The notes under the pieces were generated by a model. The model made no database searches, had not been told where the DNA came from, and worked only from the letters and a program-made list of their open reading frames with translations. The position numbers and the translations under genes are program-made. From positions 16,137 through 80,136 of the forward strand of contig NZ_WBKT01000009.1 of NCBI RefSeq assembly GCF_008868175.1: a DNA stretch of 64,000 nt, read 5' to 3'. Source of the stretch: Micromonospora sp. AMSO31t. GTDB lineage: Bacteria > Actinomycetota > Actinomycetes > Mycobacteriales > Micromonosporaceae. Shown piece by piece: positions 26,204 through 33,871 of this stretch; the first letter of the stretch is position 1; every line of letters begins with the position of its first letter.

Positions 26204-26812
26204 CTACAGGATCCCTTGCAAAACGCCGGCGGGCAGATCGACGCCGAGCCCGATGGCGAAGGTGTAGAACGTGATCAACGACAGCGCGACGGCGATCAGC
26301 AGGTTGCGCACGTAGTGCCGGTTGCCGAGGGCATAGGCCGAACCCCAGAAGAGGATCGTCCCGCTGATCACCCAGCCGAGCCGGTCGATGAGCACGGCGT
26401 TGACCAGGAACGAGCCGATCAGCAGCAGCACGGTGCGCCAGTCGATGGGAAGGCTCAGATCGACGTCCTCGCCGGCCTCCGGCTCGCCGGCGCCGCCGCG
26501 GGCCACGTCCACCGCGTAGACCGCCGCGATGACGAGCAGCAGCACGCCGAGCAGGATCGGCACCGGCTTGGGGCCGATCGGGTCGGCCGTGTTGATCGCG
26601 CTCCCGATCCGGGTCGTGGCGTCGACGATCACCAGCGCGCCGACCAGGGCGAGAAACGCACAGACGCCGTACTGCGCCCGGTCGGGCCGCGGTGCCGGCT
26701 CCGGTCCGTCCGCGGCGGCCTCCGGGCCCGGCTGCGCCGGGATGTCCGGTACGGCCGGGGGCCGGGACGGCAGGTCGCCGTCCCGGTCCGGTCGCGTCGT
26801 CAGGTCGCTCAT
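26204..26812 (-). CDS. tctB: Tripartite tricarboxylate transporter small subunit TctB
   Basis: A 202-residue protein. A Pro/Ala-rich cytosolic N-terminus of about 45 residues is longer than in most TctB proteins. Four transmembrane helices follow (YGVCAFLALVGALVIVDA; PVPILLGVLLLVIAAVYA; TVLLLIGSFLVNAVLI; NLLIAVALSLITFYTFA). ATG 26812 overlaps the tctC stop by 4 nt. A longer reading frame upstream overlaps tctC and is rejected. Confidence 0.9.
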   Translation of the reverse strand: MSDLTTRPDRDGDLPSRPPAVPDIPAQPGPEAAADGPEPAPRPDRAQYGVCAFLALVGALVIVDATTRIGSAINTADPIGPKPVPILLGVLLLVIAAVYAVDVARGGAGEPEAGEDVDLSLPIDWRTVLLLIGSFLVNAVLIDRLGWVISGTILFWGSAYALGNRHYVRNLLIAVALSLITFYTFAIGLGVDLPAGVLQGIL

Positions 26813-27819
26813 GCCAACCCGAGCTGCTTGAGTACGTCGGCCACGGCCTTGTCCTGTGCGGTGAGGAAGCTGCCGAACTCGTCGCCGGTGACGAACGCGT
26901 CGGTCCAGCCGCGCTTCTTGAGCTCGGCCTTCCACTCCTCCGACTCGTGCATCTCGGTCAGCACGTCGATCCAGACCTTCTTGTCGGCGTCGCTGATGCC
27001 GGGCGGCGCGACGATGCCCCGCCAGTTCGTGAAGACGAGGTCGATGCCGGCGGACTTCAGGGTCGGCACGTCCTTGAGCGCCTCGATCGGCGCCTCGCTG
27101 GTGACCGCGAGGACCCGGATCTGGCCGGCCTCGACCTGGTCGAGGAACTCGCCGAACCCGCTGGCGGCGAAGGCCACCTTGCCACCGAGGACGGCGGGCA
27201 GCAGTTCGCCGCCGCCGTCGTACGAGACGAAGTTGACCTGGCGGGGGTCGATACCGACGGTCTTGGCGAGCTGCATGGGCAGCAGGTGGTCCGGGCCGCC
27301 GGGCGAGGAGCCGCCGCCGACCGCGATGCCCTTCGGGTTGGCCTTCCACGCCGCGACCAGGTCGTTGATGGTCTTGTACGGGGAGTTCTTCGGCACCACG
27401 ATGGCGCCGGCCTCCTCGATCAGCTTGGCCAGCGGGGTGGTCTGGGTCAGCGTCGCCGACGACTTGGAGGTGTACGAGGCACCAACCACGCCCAGGCCCA
27501 TCTGCATGGCCAGCTTGCCGTTGCCCTTCTCGTTCACGGTCCGCTGGAGGCCGACCGTGCCGCCCGCGCCGGGCAGGTTGAACACCTGCACGCCGGTAGC
27601 GATCTTGGCGTCCTCCATGACCTTCGCGGCGGTCCGGGCGGTGGTGTCGTATCCGCCACCCGGGGTGTTCGGGACCATGATCCGCAGTCCGCTGACCGGC
27701 TTGCCGTCGCTTCCGGAGCCGGCCTCGTCCTTGTCGGCCGTGGCACCACAGGCTCCCAGGGCGAGCGCCGTCGCGGCGGCCACGCCCATGACCAGCAGGT
27801 TTCTCCTAGTTGCCATCAT
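26809..27819 (-). CDS. tctC: Tripartite tricarboxylate transporter substrate-binding lipoprotein TctC
   Basis: A 336-residue extracellular binding protein. The signal peptide ends in lipobox ALGAC, so it is anchored as a lipoprotein. The Bug/TctC fold follows, with MVPNTPGGGYDTTARTAAK, FNLPGAGGTVG and the loop VGGGSSPGGPDHL, which contact the carboxylates of the ligand. The GGYD and PGG stretches are typical. ATG 27819 has GGAAGAG upstream; ATG 27816 is the alternative. First gene of the six-gene tct operon, divergent from the two-component system. Confidence 0.92.
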   Translation of the reverse strand: MMATRRNLLVMGVAAATALALGACGATADKDEAGSGSDGKPVSGLRIMVPNTPGGGYDTTARTAAKVMEDAKIATGVQVFNLPGAGGTVGLQRTVNEKGNGKLAMQMGLGVVGASYTSKSSATLTQTTPLAKLIEEAGAIVVPKNSPYKTINDLVAAWKANPKGIAVGGGSSPGGPDHLLPMQLAKTVGIDPRQVNFVSYDGGGELLPAVLGGKVAFAASGFGEFLDQVEAGQIRVLAVTSEAPIEALKDVPTLKSAGIDLVFTNWRGIVAPPGISDADKKVWIDVLTEMHESEEWKAELKKRGWTDAFVTGDEFGSFLTAQDKAVADVLKQLGLA

Positions 27820-27915
27820 GTTTCTCTTCCGTTTCGAATGAGTCCGGCGGCAAGATGATGGCCTTCGGGCGGGTCGCCCGTCTGCGTTGTGTCACCAGCG
27901 GAAGTTGAGGTCTTT

Positions 27916-29535
27916 GTGGTCGCGGTCACGTCCCGGCGGCGTACGCTCGCCGGGCAGTTGCTCGTCCTCCAGCTGGCGATCATCGTCGTGGTGCTGGTGG
28001 CGGTGGCCGCCGTCTCGCTGGCGCAGTCGGCGGCGACCTTCGACCGGGTCGAGGGGCGCCGCGTCGCCGCCCTGGGCGAACGGCTCGGCGGCAGCCCCCT
28101 GCTCCGCGACCAACTCGACCAGCCCGCACCCGGCGAGGCGATCGCCCCGCTGGTGCAGACCATCCCCGACCAGTACGGCGTCACGTCGGTGACCGTCGCG
28201 AACGCCCGGGGCCGGGTGGTCGCCTCGACGAACCCGACGCTGGTGGGCAGCCGGATCAAGCTCGGCGACCCCGAGGTGGCGGAGGGCCGGAGCTGGTTCG
28301 GCGAGCTGGAGATCGACGGTTCGCGGGAACTGGTGGCCCAGGTGCCGGTGCTCGGCGACGACCCGAAGACGAAGAAGAACCTCGGCCGGTACCTCGGCGT
28401 GGTGGTGGTCGGCGAGGCCTCGCCGACCTGGTCGGAGCGGCTGGTCGGTGCGTCGTCGTACCTGCTCACCTACCTGGGCATCGCCTGCGGCCTCGGGGTG
28501 GTCGGGTCGTGGCTGCTGGCTCGCCGGATCAAACGGCAGACCCTCGGCCTGGAGCCCCGCGAGATCGCCGGGCTGGCCGAGCACCGGGAGGCGCTGCTGC
28601 ACGGCATCGCCGAGGGGGTGATCGCGCTGGACCCGCAGCACCGGATCACCCTGGTCAACGCGGTCGGCCGGCGGTTGCTCGACCTGCCCGAACAGAGCCT
28701 CGGCCGCAGCCTCGCCGAGCTGCGGATCAACGGCCGGCTGCGGGATGTGCTGGCCGGCGCGGGCAGCGGACCGGAGGCCCGGGACCAGGTGGTGGTCCGG
28801 GGCGGCCGGGTGCTCGTGATGAACCGGATGACGGTCCGCAAGGACGGTCGCCGGCTCGGCTCCGTCACCACCTTGCGGGACCGGACCGAGCTGGCCCGGC
28901 TGGAGCAGGAGATCGGCGGGTTCCGCAGCACCACCGAGCTGCTCCGGGCGCAGACTCACGAGTTCGCCAACCAGTTGCACACCATCTCCGGGCTCATCCA
29001 GATCGGCGAGCACGACGAGGTGGTCCGGTACGTCGACGCGCTGAGCCGCCACCGCGCCTCGCTCGACCTCACGGTGACCAGCCGGATCCACGACACGGCC
29101 GTGGCGGCGCTGCTCATGGCCAAGTCGGCGGTCGCCGCCGAACGCCGGGTGGAGCTGCGGGTCTCCGAACGGACCGGGCTGGACCGGCTGCCGCCGGAGC
29201 TGGCCGCGGACGTGGCCACCGTGCTCGGCAACCTGCTGGACAACGCCGTCGAGGCGGTGGGTGGCGACCTGTCCGACCGCCCCGCCTGGGTCGAGGTCGA
29301 GCTGCGCCAGGACGCCGCCTCGGTCGAGATCGTGGTCCGCGACTCCGGACCGGGGGTGGCACCGGAACTGGCCCAGGAGGTCTTCACCCACGGTTTCACC
29401 ACCAAGGCGGCCGAGGGCGGCGAGCGCGGCATCGGCCTGGCGCTCACCCGGCTGGTCTGCCACCGTCGCGGGGGCGAGGTCGCGGTGACCAACACCGACG
29501 AGGGCGCGATGTTCACCGCCCGGATGTCGGGCTGA
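27916..29535 (+). CDS. CitA/DcuS-type sensor histidine kinase
   Basis: A 539-residue kinase with TM1 at about residues 13-35, an extracytoplasmic PAS-like (PDC) sensor to about 175, TM2 at about 178-202, a cytosolic PAS domain to about 325, the phospho-acceptor H348 in the CitA-type motif (AQTHEFANQLHTISG), and an HATPase with N box NLLDNAVEA and G box DSGPGV. Such kinases sense C4 or C6 carboxylates. The frame is open from GTG 27889, but GTG 27916 is chosen because GTTGAGG lies 5 nt upstream. It is divergent from tctC. Confidence 0.9.
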   Translation: MVAVTSRRRTLAGQLLVLQLAIIVVVLVAVAAVSLAQSAATFDRVEGRRVAALGERLGGSPLLRDQLDQPAPGEAIAPLVQTIPDQYGVTSVTVANARGRVVASTNPTLVGSRIKLGDPEVAEGRSWFGELEIDGSRELVAQVPVLGDDPKTKKNLGRYLGVVVVGEASPTWSERLVGASSYLLTYLGIACGLGVVGSWLLARRIKRQTLGLEPREIAGLAEHREALLHGIAEGVIALDPQHRITLVNAVGRRLLDLPEQSLGRSLAELRINGRLRDVLAGAGSGPEARDQVVVRGGRVLVMNRMTVRKDGRRLGSVTTLRDRTELARLEQEIGGFRSTTELLRAQTHEFANQLHTISGLIQIGEHDEVVRYVDALSRHRASLDLTVTSRIHDTAVAALLMAKSAVAAERRVELRVSERTGLDRLPPELAADVATVLGNLLDNAVEAVGGDLSDRPAWVEVELRQDAASVEIVVRDSGPGVAPELAQEVFTHGFTTKAAEGGERGIGLALTRLVCHRRGGEVAVTNTDEGAMFTARMSG

Positions 29536-29557
29536 GCAGCATGCCGGAGGGAGCGCG

Positions 29558-30232
29558 ATGATCGACGTACTCGTCGTCGACGACGACTTCATGGTGGCCC
29601 GGATCCACCGCGGCTTCGTGGAGCGGATCGCCGGCTTCCAGGTGGTGGGCACGGCCAGCACCGGCGAGGAGGCGGTCGCCGCCGTCGACCGGCTGCGCCC
29701 CGACCTGGTTCTGCTCGACCTCTACCTGCCGGACATGTTCGGCCTCGACGTGGTGACCCGGCTCCGGGCCGCCCGGCACGACTGCGACGTGCTCGTGATC
29801 AGCGCCGCCAGGGAGGCGGAGGCGGTCCGCCGGGCGGTCCGCTACGGCGCGGTCAACTACCTGCTCAAGCCGTTCGGCTTCGACGAGCTGCGCACCCGGC
29901 TGGAGCAGTACGCCGTCCGCCGTACCGCGCTGCGCGCGGCGGTCGTCGCCGACCAGGCCGACGTCGACCGGGTGCTGTCCCGCAGCGGCTCTCCGGCCGC
30001 CATCGCGAGCCTGCCCCGGGGCCTCAGCCCGGAGACCGCCGAGCTGGTGGAACGCGCCCTGCGCGAGCACTCGGGGACGCTCTCGGCCAGGGAGTGTGCC
30101 GACCGGGTCGGCATCTCCCGGGTCAGCGCCCGCCGCTACCTGGAGCACTTCTCCGCCGCCGGGCGGGCCGAGGTCACCCTGAAGTACGGGGCGGCCGGCC
30201 GCCCCGAACGCCGCTACACCTGGCTGGCCTGA
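29558..30232 (+). CDS. CitB/DcuR-type response regulator
   Basis: A 224-residue regulator. The receiver domain has the acidic pocket VVDDD near residue 10, phospho-acceptor D54 (LLDLYLPD) and the conserved Lys in LLKPFGFDEL. The C-terminal helix-turn-helix (SARECADRVGISRVSARRYL) and wing are of the CitB/DcuR type. GGAGGG precedes ATG 29558, 22 nt after the kinase stop. It is the partner of the upstream kinase and presumably activates the divergent tct operon. Confidence 0.92.
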   Translation: MIDVLVVDDDFMVARIHRGFVERIAGFQVVGTASTGEEAVAAVDRLRPDLVLLDLYLPDMFGLDVVTRLRAARHDCDVLVISAAREAEAVRRAVRYGAVNYLLKPFGFDELRTRLEQYAVRRTALRAAVVADQADVDRVLSRSGSPAAIASLPRGLSPETAELVERALREHSGTLSARECADRVGISRVSARRYLEHFSAAGRAEVTLKYGAAGRPERRYTWLA

Positions 30233-30286
30233 TTCTGTACGGCCGGCTCGGCACCGCCCTCTTGCACATCACGATCGTCAGCTCGC

Positions 30287-30353
30287 CCCGTTGATCATGA
30301 AGTTATTGCCCGATGGAAGCGCTATCCCAGGCAATATCTTCATGATCAACGGG
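30287..30353. repeat. 67-bp near-perfect palindrome between convergent genes
   Basis: Arms of 24 bp (30287-30310 and 30330-30353) match with one mismatch; the left arm begins CCCGTTGATCATGAAG. The 19-nt centre contains AGCGCT and is itself partly symmetrical. The arms are AT-rich for this genome. It lies between the response regulator and the lysozyme-like gene, so it could terminate transcription from both sides. Confidence 0.75.
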
Positions 30354-30382
30354 CTGGGGTCGGTTCGGGCTGGGCTGAGACG

Positions 30383-30423
30383 CCGCTGGCCGGCACCCCG
30401 GTTGTCGGGGTGCCGGCCAGCGG
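30383..30423 (-). terminator. Terminator after the lysozyme-like gene
   Basis: A perfect 17-bp stem (30383-30399 with 30407-30423) and 7-nt loop begins 12 nt after the stop at 30436. There is no long U-tract, as is usual in actinobacteria. Confidence 0.8.
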
Positions 30424-30435
30424 TCGTTGTTTGGG

Positions 30436-30978
30436 TCAGCTGTTCCAGTGCTGGGCGACGATGTCGGTGGCCTGCTGCTCCCACTGGGCGTAGGCGTCCG
30501 GGTAGGCCGAGACCTGCACGGTCTGCGCGGCCTCGGTCAGCGGCATGCTCTCCCAGCCGTCGACCTGCTTGAGGCCCTTGAGGAAGGCGAGGGTGGAGTA
30601 CTCGGGGTTGGTGATCTGCTCCGGGGTGCCCCAACCACTGGTCGGGCGCTGCTGGAACAGGCCCAGCGAGTCGTGGTCATTGGCGTCGCCGAGGTGGCCG
30701 AGGTTCTCCAGCTTCGACTCCTGCAGGCTCGTGGCGATGGAGATGACCGCGGCCCGCTCGGGCAGGCCGGCCTTCTTCGTCGCCGCGATGATCGCCTTGG
30801 CGTTGGCGGTCTGCTCGTCGTTCAGGTCGATGTGCGACTGGGCGCCCTGCACACTCACCGCCACCGGCCTGGTGTCCACCGGCTCAGCAGCGTGGGCGGC
30901 GATCGGACCGGCGAAGACACCACCGGTGAAAGCCAGACCAGCAATACCCAGCACACTCTTACGCAGCATCGTGTTCAT
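30436..30978 (-). CDS. Secreted lysozyme-like/transglycosylase-type protein
   Basis: A 180-residue exported protein. The signal peptide (LGIAGLAFTGGVFAGPIAAHA) ends in AHA-A. The mature domain has SIATSLQESKLENL with a Glu at the position of the lytic transglycosylase catalytic residue, and then DHDSLGLFQQRPTSGWGTP, the pattern of small actinobacterial cell-wall transglycosylase-like proteins. ATG 30978 has GGAG 8 nt upstream and starts the signal peptide. A stable stem-loop lies in its leader (31003-31039), after a gap of nearly 700 nt. Confidence 0.82.
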   Translation of the reverse strand: MNTMLRKSVLGIAGLAFTGGVFAGPIAAHAAEPVDTRPVAVSVQGAQSHIDLNDEQTANAKAIIAATKKAGLPERAAVISIATSLQESKLENLGHLGDANDHDSLGLFQQRPTSGWGTPEQITNPEYSTLAFLKGLKQVDGWESMPLTEAAQTVQVSAYPDAYAQWEQQATDIVAQHWNS

Positions 30979-31002
30979 GGGGATGGCTCCATTCGGGGGT
31001 TG

Positions 31003-31039
31003 GCGCACACACGCCGATGGGGGTCGGCTGTGTGTGCGC
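31003..31039 (-). promoter_or_regulatory. Leader stem-loop of the lysozyme-like gene
   Basis: GCGCACACAC (31003-31012) pairs with GTGTGTGCGC (31030-31039); inside it GCCGA pairs with TCGGC after a one-base bulge, for about 15 bp in all. It lies 24 nt before the start codon and leaves the ribosome binding site free. Confidence 0.6.
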
Positions 31040-31510
31040 AAGCACCGTCAGGCGCTCAAGAAAGTCTTAGGGGGATCATCCGGCGCGCGGGGCGGGGCCT
31101 CTTCGTCGCGCCGGGACCATGTACAACGACCGGCGGCCCGCCATCATTCCGGGCCCGGCACACCCACCTCACCGGTGGGCGGCCCACCCCGTCGCGCAGG
31201 GCCTGGTCCTCGGCCGTTCACGGGGATACAACGACCCCCACCCGCCGGCCATTCCACCGCCGGGATGCCACCGGTCACACGGCGAAACGGACATCCCGCC
31301 CAGGCCGACACGGTCGGTGGAACGGTATGGAGGTATCCCGGCACCGGAGACACACATAGCGTTCCACTCAGTGGGGCGGGGGCGGCGCGAGAGCGGACAT
31401 TCGATCCCAAGCCGAGCCGGCCCCGGGCTGGGGCAGTCGGGCTGAATCGGCCGCCGGTAGCCGGGCGAAGCCCGGTGGGGTCCGCGGTTCGCGTACCCCT
31501 TGGGGTTACC

Positions 31511-31588
31511 GGGCGTGGAACCCCGGCCGGCGGGCGAAGGCCGCGGCCCGGGCGTGGCGCCCCGGCCGGCGGGCGAAGGCGGCGGCCC
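31511..31588. repeat. Two tandem 39-bp copies
   Basis: The units at 31511-31549 and 31550-31588 both begin GGGCGTGG and end GGCCC, and differ at three positions. A third partial unit begins at 31589. The length is a multiple of three, but the copies lie in non-coding sequence. Confidence 0.7.
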
Positions 31589-31662
31589 GGGCGAGCGGCG
31601 GCCGACTCACTCCCGTTCGCGGCGCCGGCGGCAACCACGCCCTGCCGGACCCCGCGAACCCG

Positions 31663-32346
31663 TCACGGCTCGAACTTGTAGCCCAGGCCCCGGACCGTGA
31701 CGATGTAGCGCGGGGCGGACGGCTCCGGCTCGACCTTGGAGCGCAGCCGCTTCACGTGCACGTCCAGCGTCTTGGTGTCGCCCACGTAGTCGGCACCCCA
31801 GACCCGGTCGATGAGCTGCCCGCGGGTGAGCACCCGGCCGGCGTTGCGGAGCAGCAGCTCCAGCAGCTCGAACTCCTTGAGCGGGAGCTGCACGGCGCCG
31901 CCGTCGACGGTCACCACGTGCCGCTCGATGTCCATCCGGACCGGCCCGGCCGCCAGGGTCGGCGCACCCGACTCGGTCGCGTCGGCGGTCTGCCGGCGCA
32001 GGACGGCCCGGATCCGGGCGACCAGCTCACGCGGCGAGTACGGCTTGGTGACGTAGTCGTCGGCCCCGATCTCCAGGCCGACCACCTTGTCGATCTCACT
32101 GTCCCGGGCGGTGACCATGATGATCGGCACGTGGGACCGCTGCCGGAGCTGGCGGCAGACCTCGGTGCCCGACATCTCCGGCAGCATCAGGTCGAGCAGC
32201 ACGATGTCGGCGCCGGTCCGGTCGAACTCGGTGAGGGCGGAGGGACCCGTCGCGGCGACGGAGACCTCGAAGCCCTCCTTGCGGAGCATGTAGGACAGGG
32301 CGTCGGAGAACGATTCCTCGTCCTCCACCACCAGTACGCGGCTCAA
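31663..32346 (-). CDS. regX3: Response regulator RegX3 (phosphate starvation)
   Basis: A 227-residue OmpR-family regulator. The receiver has VVEDEESF and phospho-acceptor Asp in VLLDLMLPEMSG; the winged helix carries LPLKEFELLELLLRN, RVLTRGQLIDRVWGADYVGD and LDVHVKRLRSK, all nearly identical to mycobacterial RegX3. TTG 32346 is the start by homology, with GGAAAGGAAA upstream. It lies 22 nt after senX3 and controls phosphate genes through PHO-box-like GTTCACC repeats, one of which precedes phoU here. Confidence 0.93.
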   Translation of the reverse strand: MSRVLVVEDEESFSDALSYMLRKEGFEVSVAATGPSALTEFDRTGADIVLLDLMLPEMSGTEVCRQLRQRSHVPIIMVTARDSEIDKVVGLEIGADDYVTKPYSPRELVARIRAVLRRQTADATESGAPTLAAGPVRMDIERHVVTVDGGAVQLPLKEFELLELLLRNAGRVLTRGQLIDRVWGADYVGDTKTLDVHVKRLRSKVEPEPSAPRYIVTVRGLGYKFEP

Positions 32347-32368
32347 CGGGTGTTTCCTTTCCTGTCGG

Positions 32369-33661
32369 TCAGACCTGCCGGAGCTCGGCCGGGCCGGCCT
32401 CGATCTCAGCGGAGGAGAGTGTCGCCTCCAGGTCGTCCGGGGGACGGGTGGGCAGCCGGAGGGTGAACGTCGACCCCCCACCAAGAGTGCTCGACACATC
32501 CACCCGGCCGCCATGGTTGCTGGCGATGTGTTTGACGATGGCCAGGCCCAGGCCGGTGCCCCCGGTTGCCCGGGAGCGGGCCTGGTCGGCCCGGTAGAAC
32601 CGCTCGAAGATCCGGTCGACCTCATTCGGGGCGATGCCGATGCCCTGGTCGGCGACGGCGATCTCGACGTGCTCGTCGGTGGCCCGGGCGGTCACCCGGA
32701 CCGTGGTGTCCTCGCCCGAGTAGTTGACGGCGTTCTCCACGAGGTTCGCCACGGCGGTGGCGAGCTGGCTGTCGCTCCCGTACGCGGTGAGCCCGCGCTG
32801 CCCGTCCACGACGATGTCCACGTGCCGGGCGCTGGCCGCCGTGCGGGTCCGGTCGATCACCTCGGCGATCACCCAGTCCAGCGAGACGGGCTCGGGGGCG
32901 GGCTGCGGCTCGGCGCCCTGGAGCCGGGTCAGCTCCAGCAACTCCTGCACCAGCCGGCCGAGCCGGGTCGACTCGTGCTGGATCCGCTCGGCGAACCGCC
33001 GGGCGGCGACCATGTCCTCGGACAGCTCGGCCGGCCCGTCGCCCGCCGGTTCGGTGGCGTCCACCAGCGCCTCGGCGAGCAGTTGGAGGGCGCCGATCGG
33101 GGTCTTCAGCTCGTGGCTCACGTTGGCCACGAAGTCGCGCCGTACCCGGGCCAGCCGGTGCGACTCGGTGACGTCGGCCGCCTCGATCGAGATGTAGCCG
33201 GCGCCCAGCCCCATGGCGCGCAGGTGCACGCCGAGCGGGTTGTCGCCCGCGCTGTCGCGACCGCGGGGCAGGTCCAGCTCGATCTCGCGGCGCACGCCCG
33301 TGCGGCGGACCTGCCCGGCGAGGGTACGGATCAGGGGGTGCGCGGCGATGGAGCCGGGTGTCGCCCCGGTGCGGAGCAGGCCCATCGCCCGAGCGGCGGG
33401 GTTCACCAGCACCGGCATGTCGTCCGCGTCGAGCACCACCACGCCGGCGCGCAGGGCGTCGACGGTCTTGCGGCCGAGCCCGGTGAGCCCGCCCTGCTGG
33501 TCGTCGGGAATCGCGAGCCTCCCTGAACTGCGGCGGGAGGTCCTGCCTCCCGGCGACGCCGACCGGCGTCGCCATTCCTGAACGGGTCCGGACAGCAGCA
33601 GGCCGGCGACCAGTCCGGTCACCAGCGCCACGGCCACCGCGACCGCCACCGCCCGTTCCAC
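32369..33661 (-). CDS. senX3: Sensor histidine kinase SenX3 (phosphate)
   Basis: A 430-residue kinase. One N-terminal transmembrane segment (VAVAVALVTGLVAGLLL) precedes a PAS domain at about 60-165, the DHp motif with the phospho-acceptor His (FVANVSHELKTPIGAL) and HATPase boxes NLVENAVNYS, DQGIGIAP and GTGLGLAI. Only one clear membrane helix is seen, whereas many phosphate kinases have two. GTG 33661 has TACGAT 6 nt upstream. It works with RegX3 and is divergent from phoU. Confidence 0.93.
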   Translation of the reverse strand: MERAVAVAVAVALVTGLVAGLLLSGPVQEWRRRSASPGGRTSRRSSGRLAIPDDQQGGLTGLGRKTVDALRAGVVVLDADDMPVLVNPAARAMGLLRTGATPGSIAAHPLIRTLAGQVRRTGVRREIELDLPRGRDSAGDNPLGVHLRAMGLGAGYISIEAADVTESHRLARVRRDFVANVSHELKTPIGALQLLAEALVDATEPAGDGPAELSEDMVAARRFAERIQHESTRLGRLVQELLELTRLQGAEPQPAPEPVSLDWVIAEVIDRTRTAASARHVDIVVDGQRGLTAYGSDSQLATAVANLVENAVNYSGEDTTVRVTARATDEHVEIAVADQGIGIAPNEVDRIFERFYRADQARSRATGGTGLGLAIVKHIASNHGGRVDVSSTLGGGSTFTLRLPTRPPDDLEATLSSAEIEAGPAELRQV

Positions 33662-33673
33662 CCGGCGATCGTA
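33662..33673 (-). promoter_or_regulatory. Leaderless -10 box for senX3
   Basis: TACGAT (33668-33673, minus) lies 6 nt from GTG 33661; there is no ribosome binding site. Confidence 0.5.
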
Positions 33674-33733
33674 GGGTCATTGTTAACCCGGCGATCGGGC
33701 AGAACGGGACGAACCACTCTCACTTTCGGGAAT

Positions 33734-33776
33734 GTTCACTCGCGGGTCCCGCGTCGTTCACCCGCGTTCATCTTGA
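33734..33776 (+). promoter_or_regulatory. PHO box (RegX3/PhoP binding repeats)
   Basis: GTTCACT (33734-33740), GTTCACC (33756-33762) and GTTCATC (33766-33772) lie 22 and 10 nt apart, that is on the 11-bp PHO-box period with one degenerate unit in between. The array runs into the -35 region of the phoU promoter, as at activated PHO promoters. Confidence 0.8.
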
Positions 33777-33799
33777 CGCCGGTTCCCCGGGCCTACCGT
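33773..33799 (+). promoter_or_regulatory. phoU promoter
   Basis: TTGACG at 33773-33778 and TACCGT at 33794-33799, 15 nt apart; the -35 follows directly after the last PHO repeat. The short spacer fits an activator-dependent promoter. Confidence 0.5.
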
Positions 33800-33871
33800 G
33801 GGTCGCGCACCTGCTCACGCCGTTTCCGGCCATCCGGTCGGTGCGGCGAACACCGACCCCAGGAAGTGACG

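Larger units (their letters stand above)
30979..31662. other. 684-nt intergenic region upstream of the lysozyme-like gene
   Basis: I see no gene. The region contains the leader hairpin at 31003-31039, two copies of the 10-mer TACAACGACC (31122-31131 and 31227-31236), a small hairpin CCGGGC-GAA-GCCCGG at 31461-31475 and a 39-bp tandem duplication at 31511-31588. The part nearest 31662 presumably holds the regX3 terminator. I looked for a ydaO-type riboswitch and could not match its core motifs. Confidence 0.5.

Noticed and set aside
26204..27349. Long tctB reading frame overlapping tctC
   Set aside because: TctB homology starts at 26812 with an ATGA overlap; the upstream part is a shadow of tctC.
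31003..31700. ydaO-type c-di-AMP riboswitch before the lysozyme-like gene
   Set aside because: I searched both strands for its core motifs and could not place them; only a simple stem-loop is supported.
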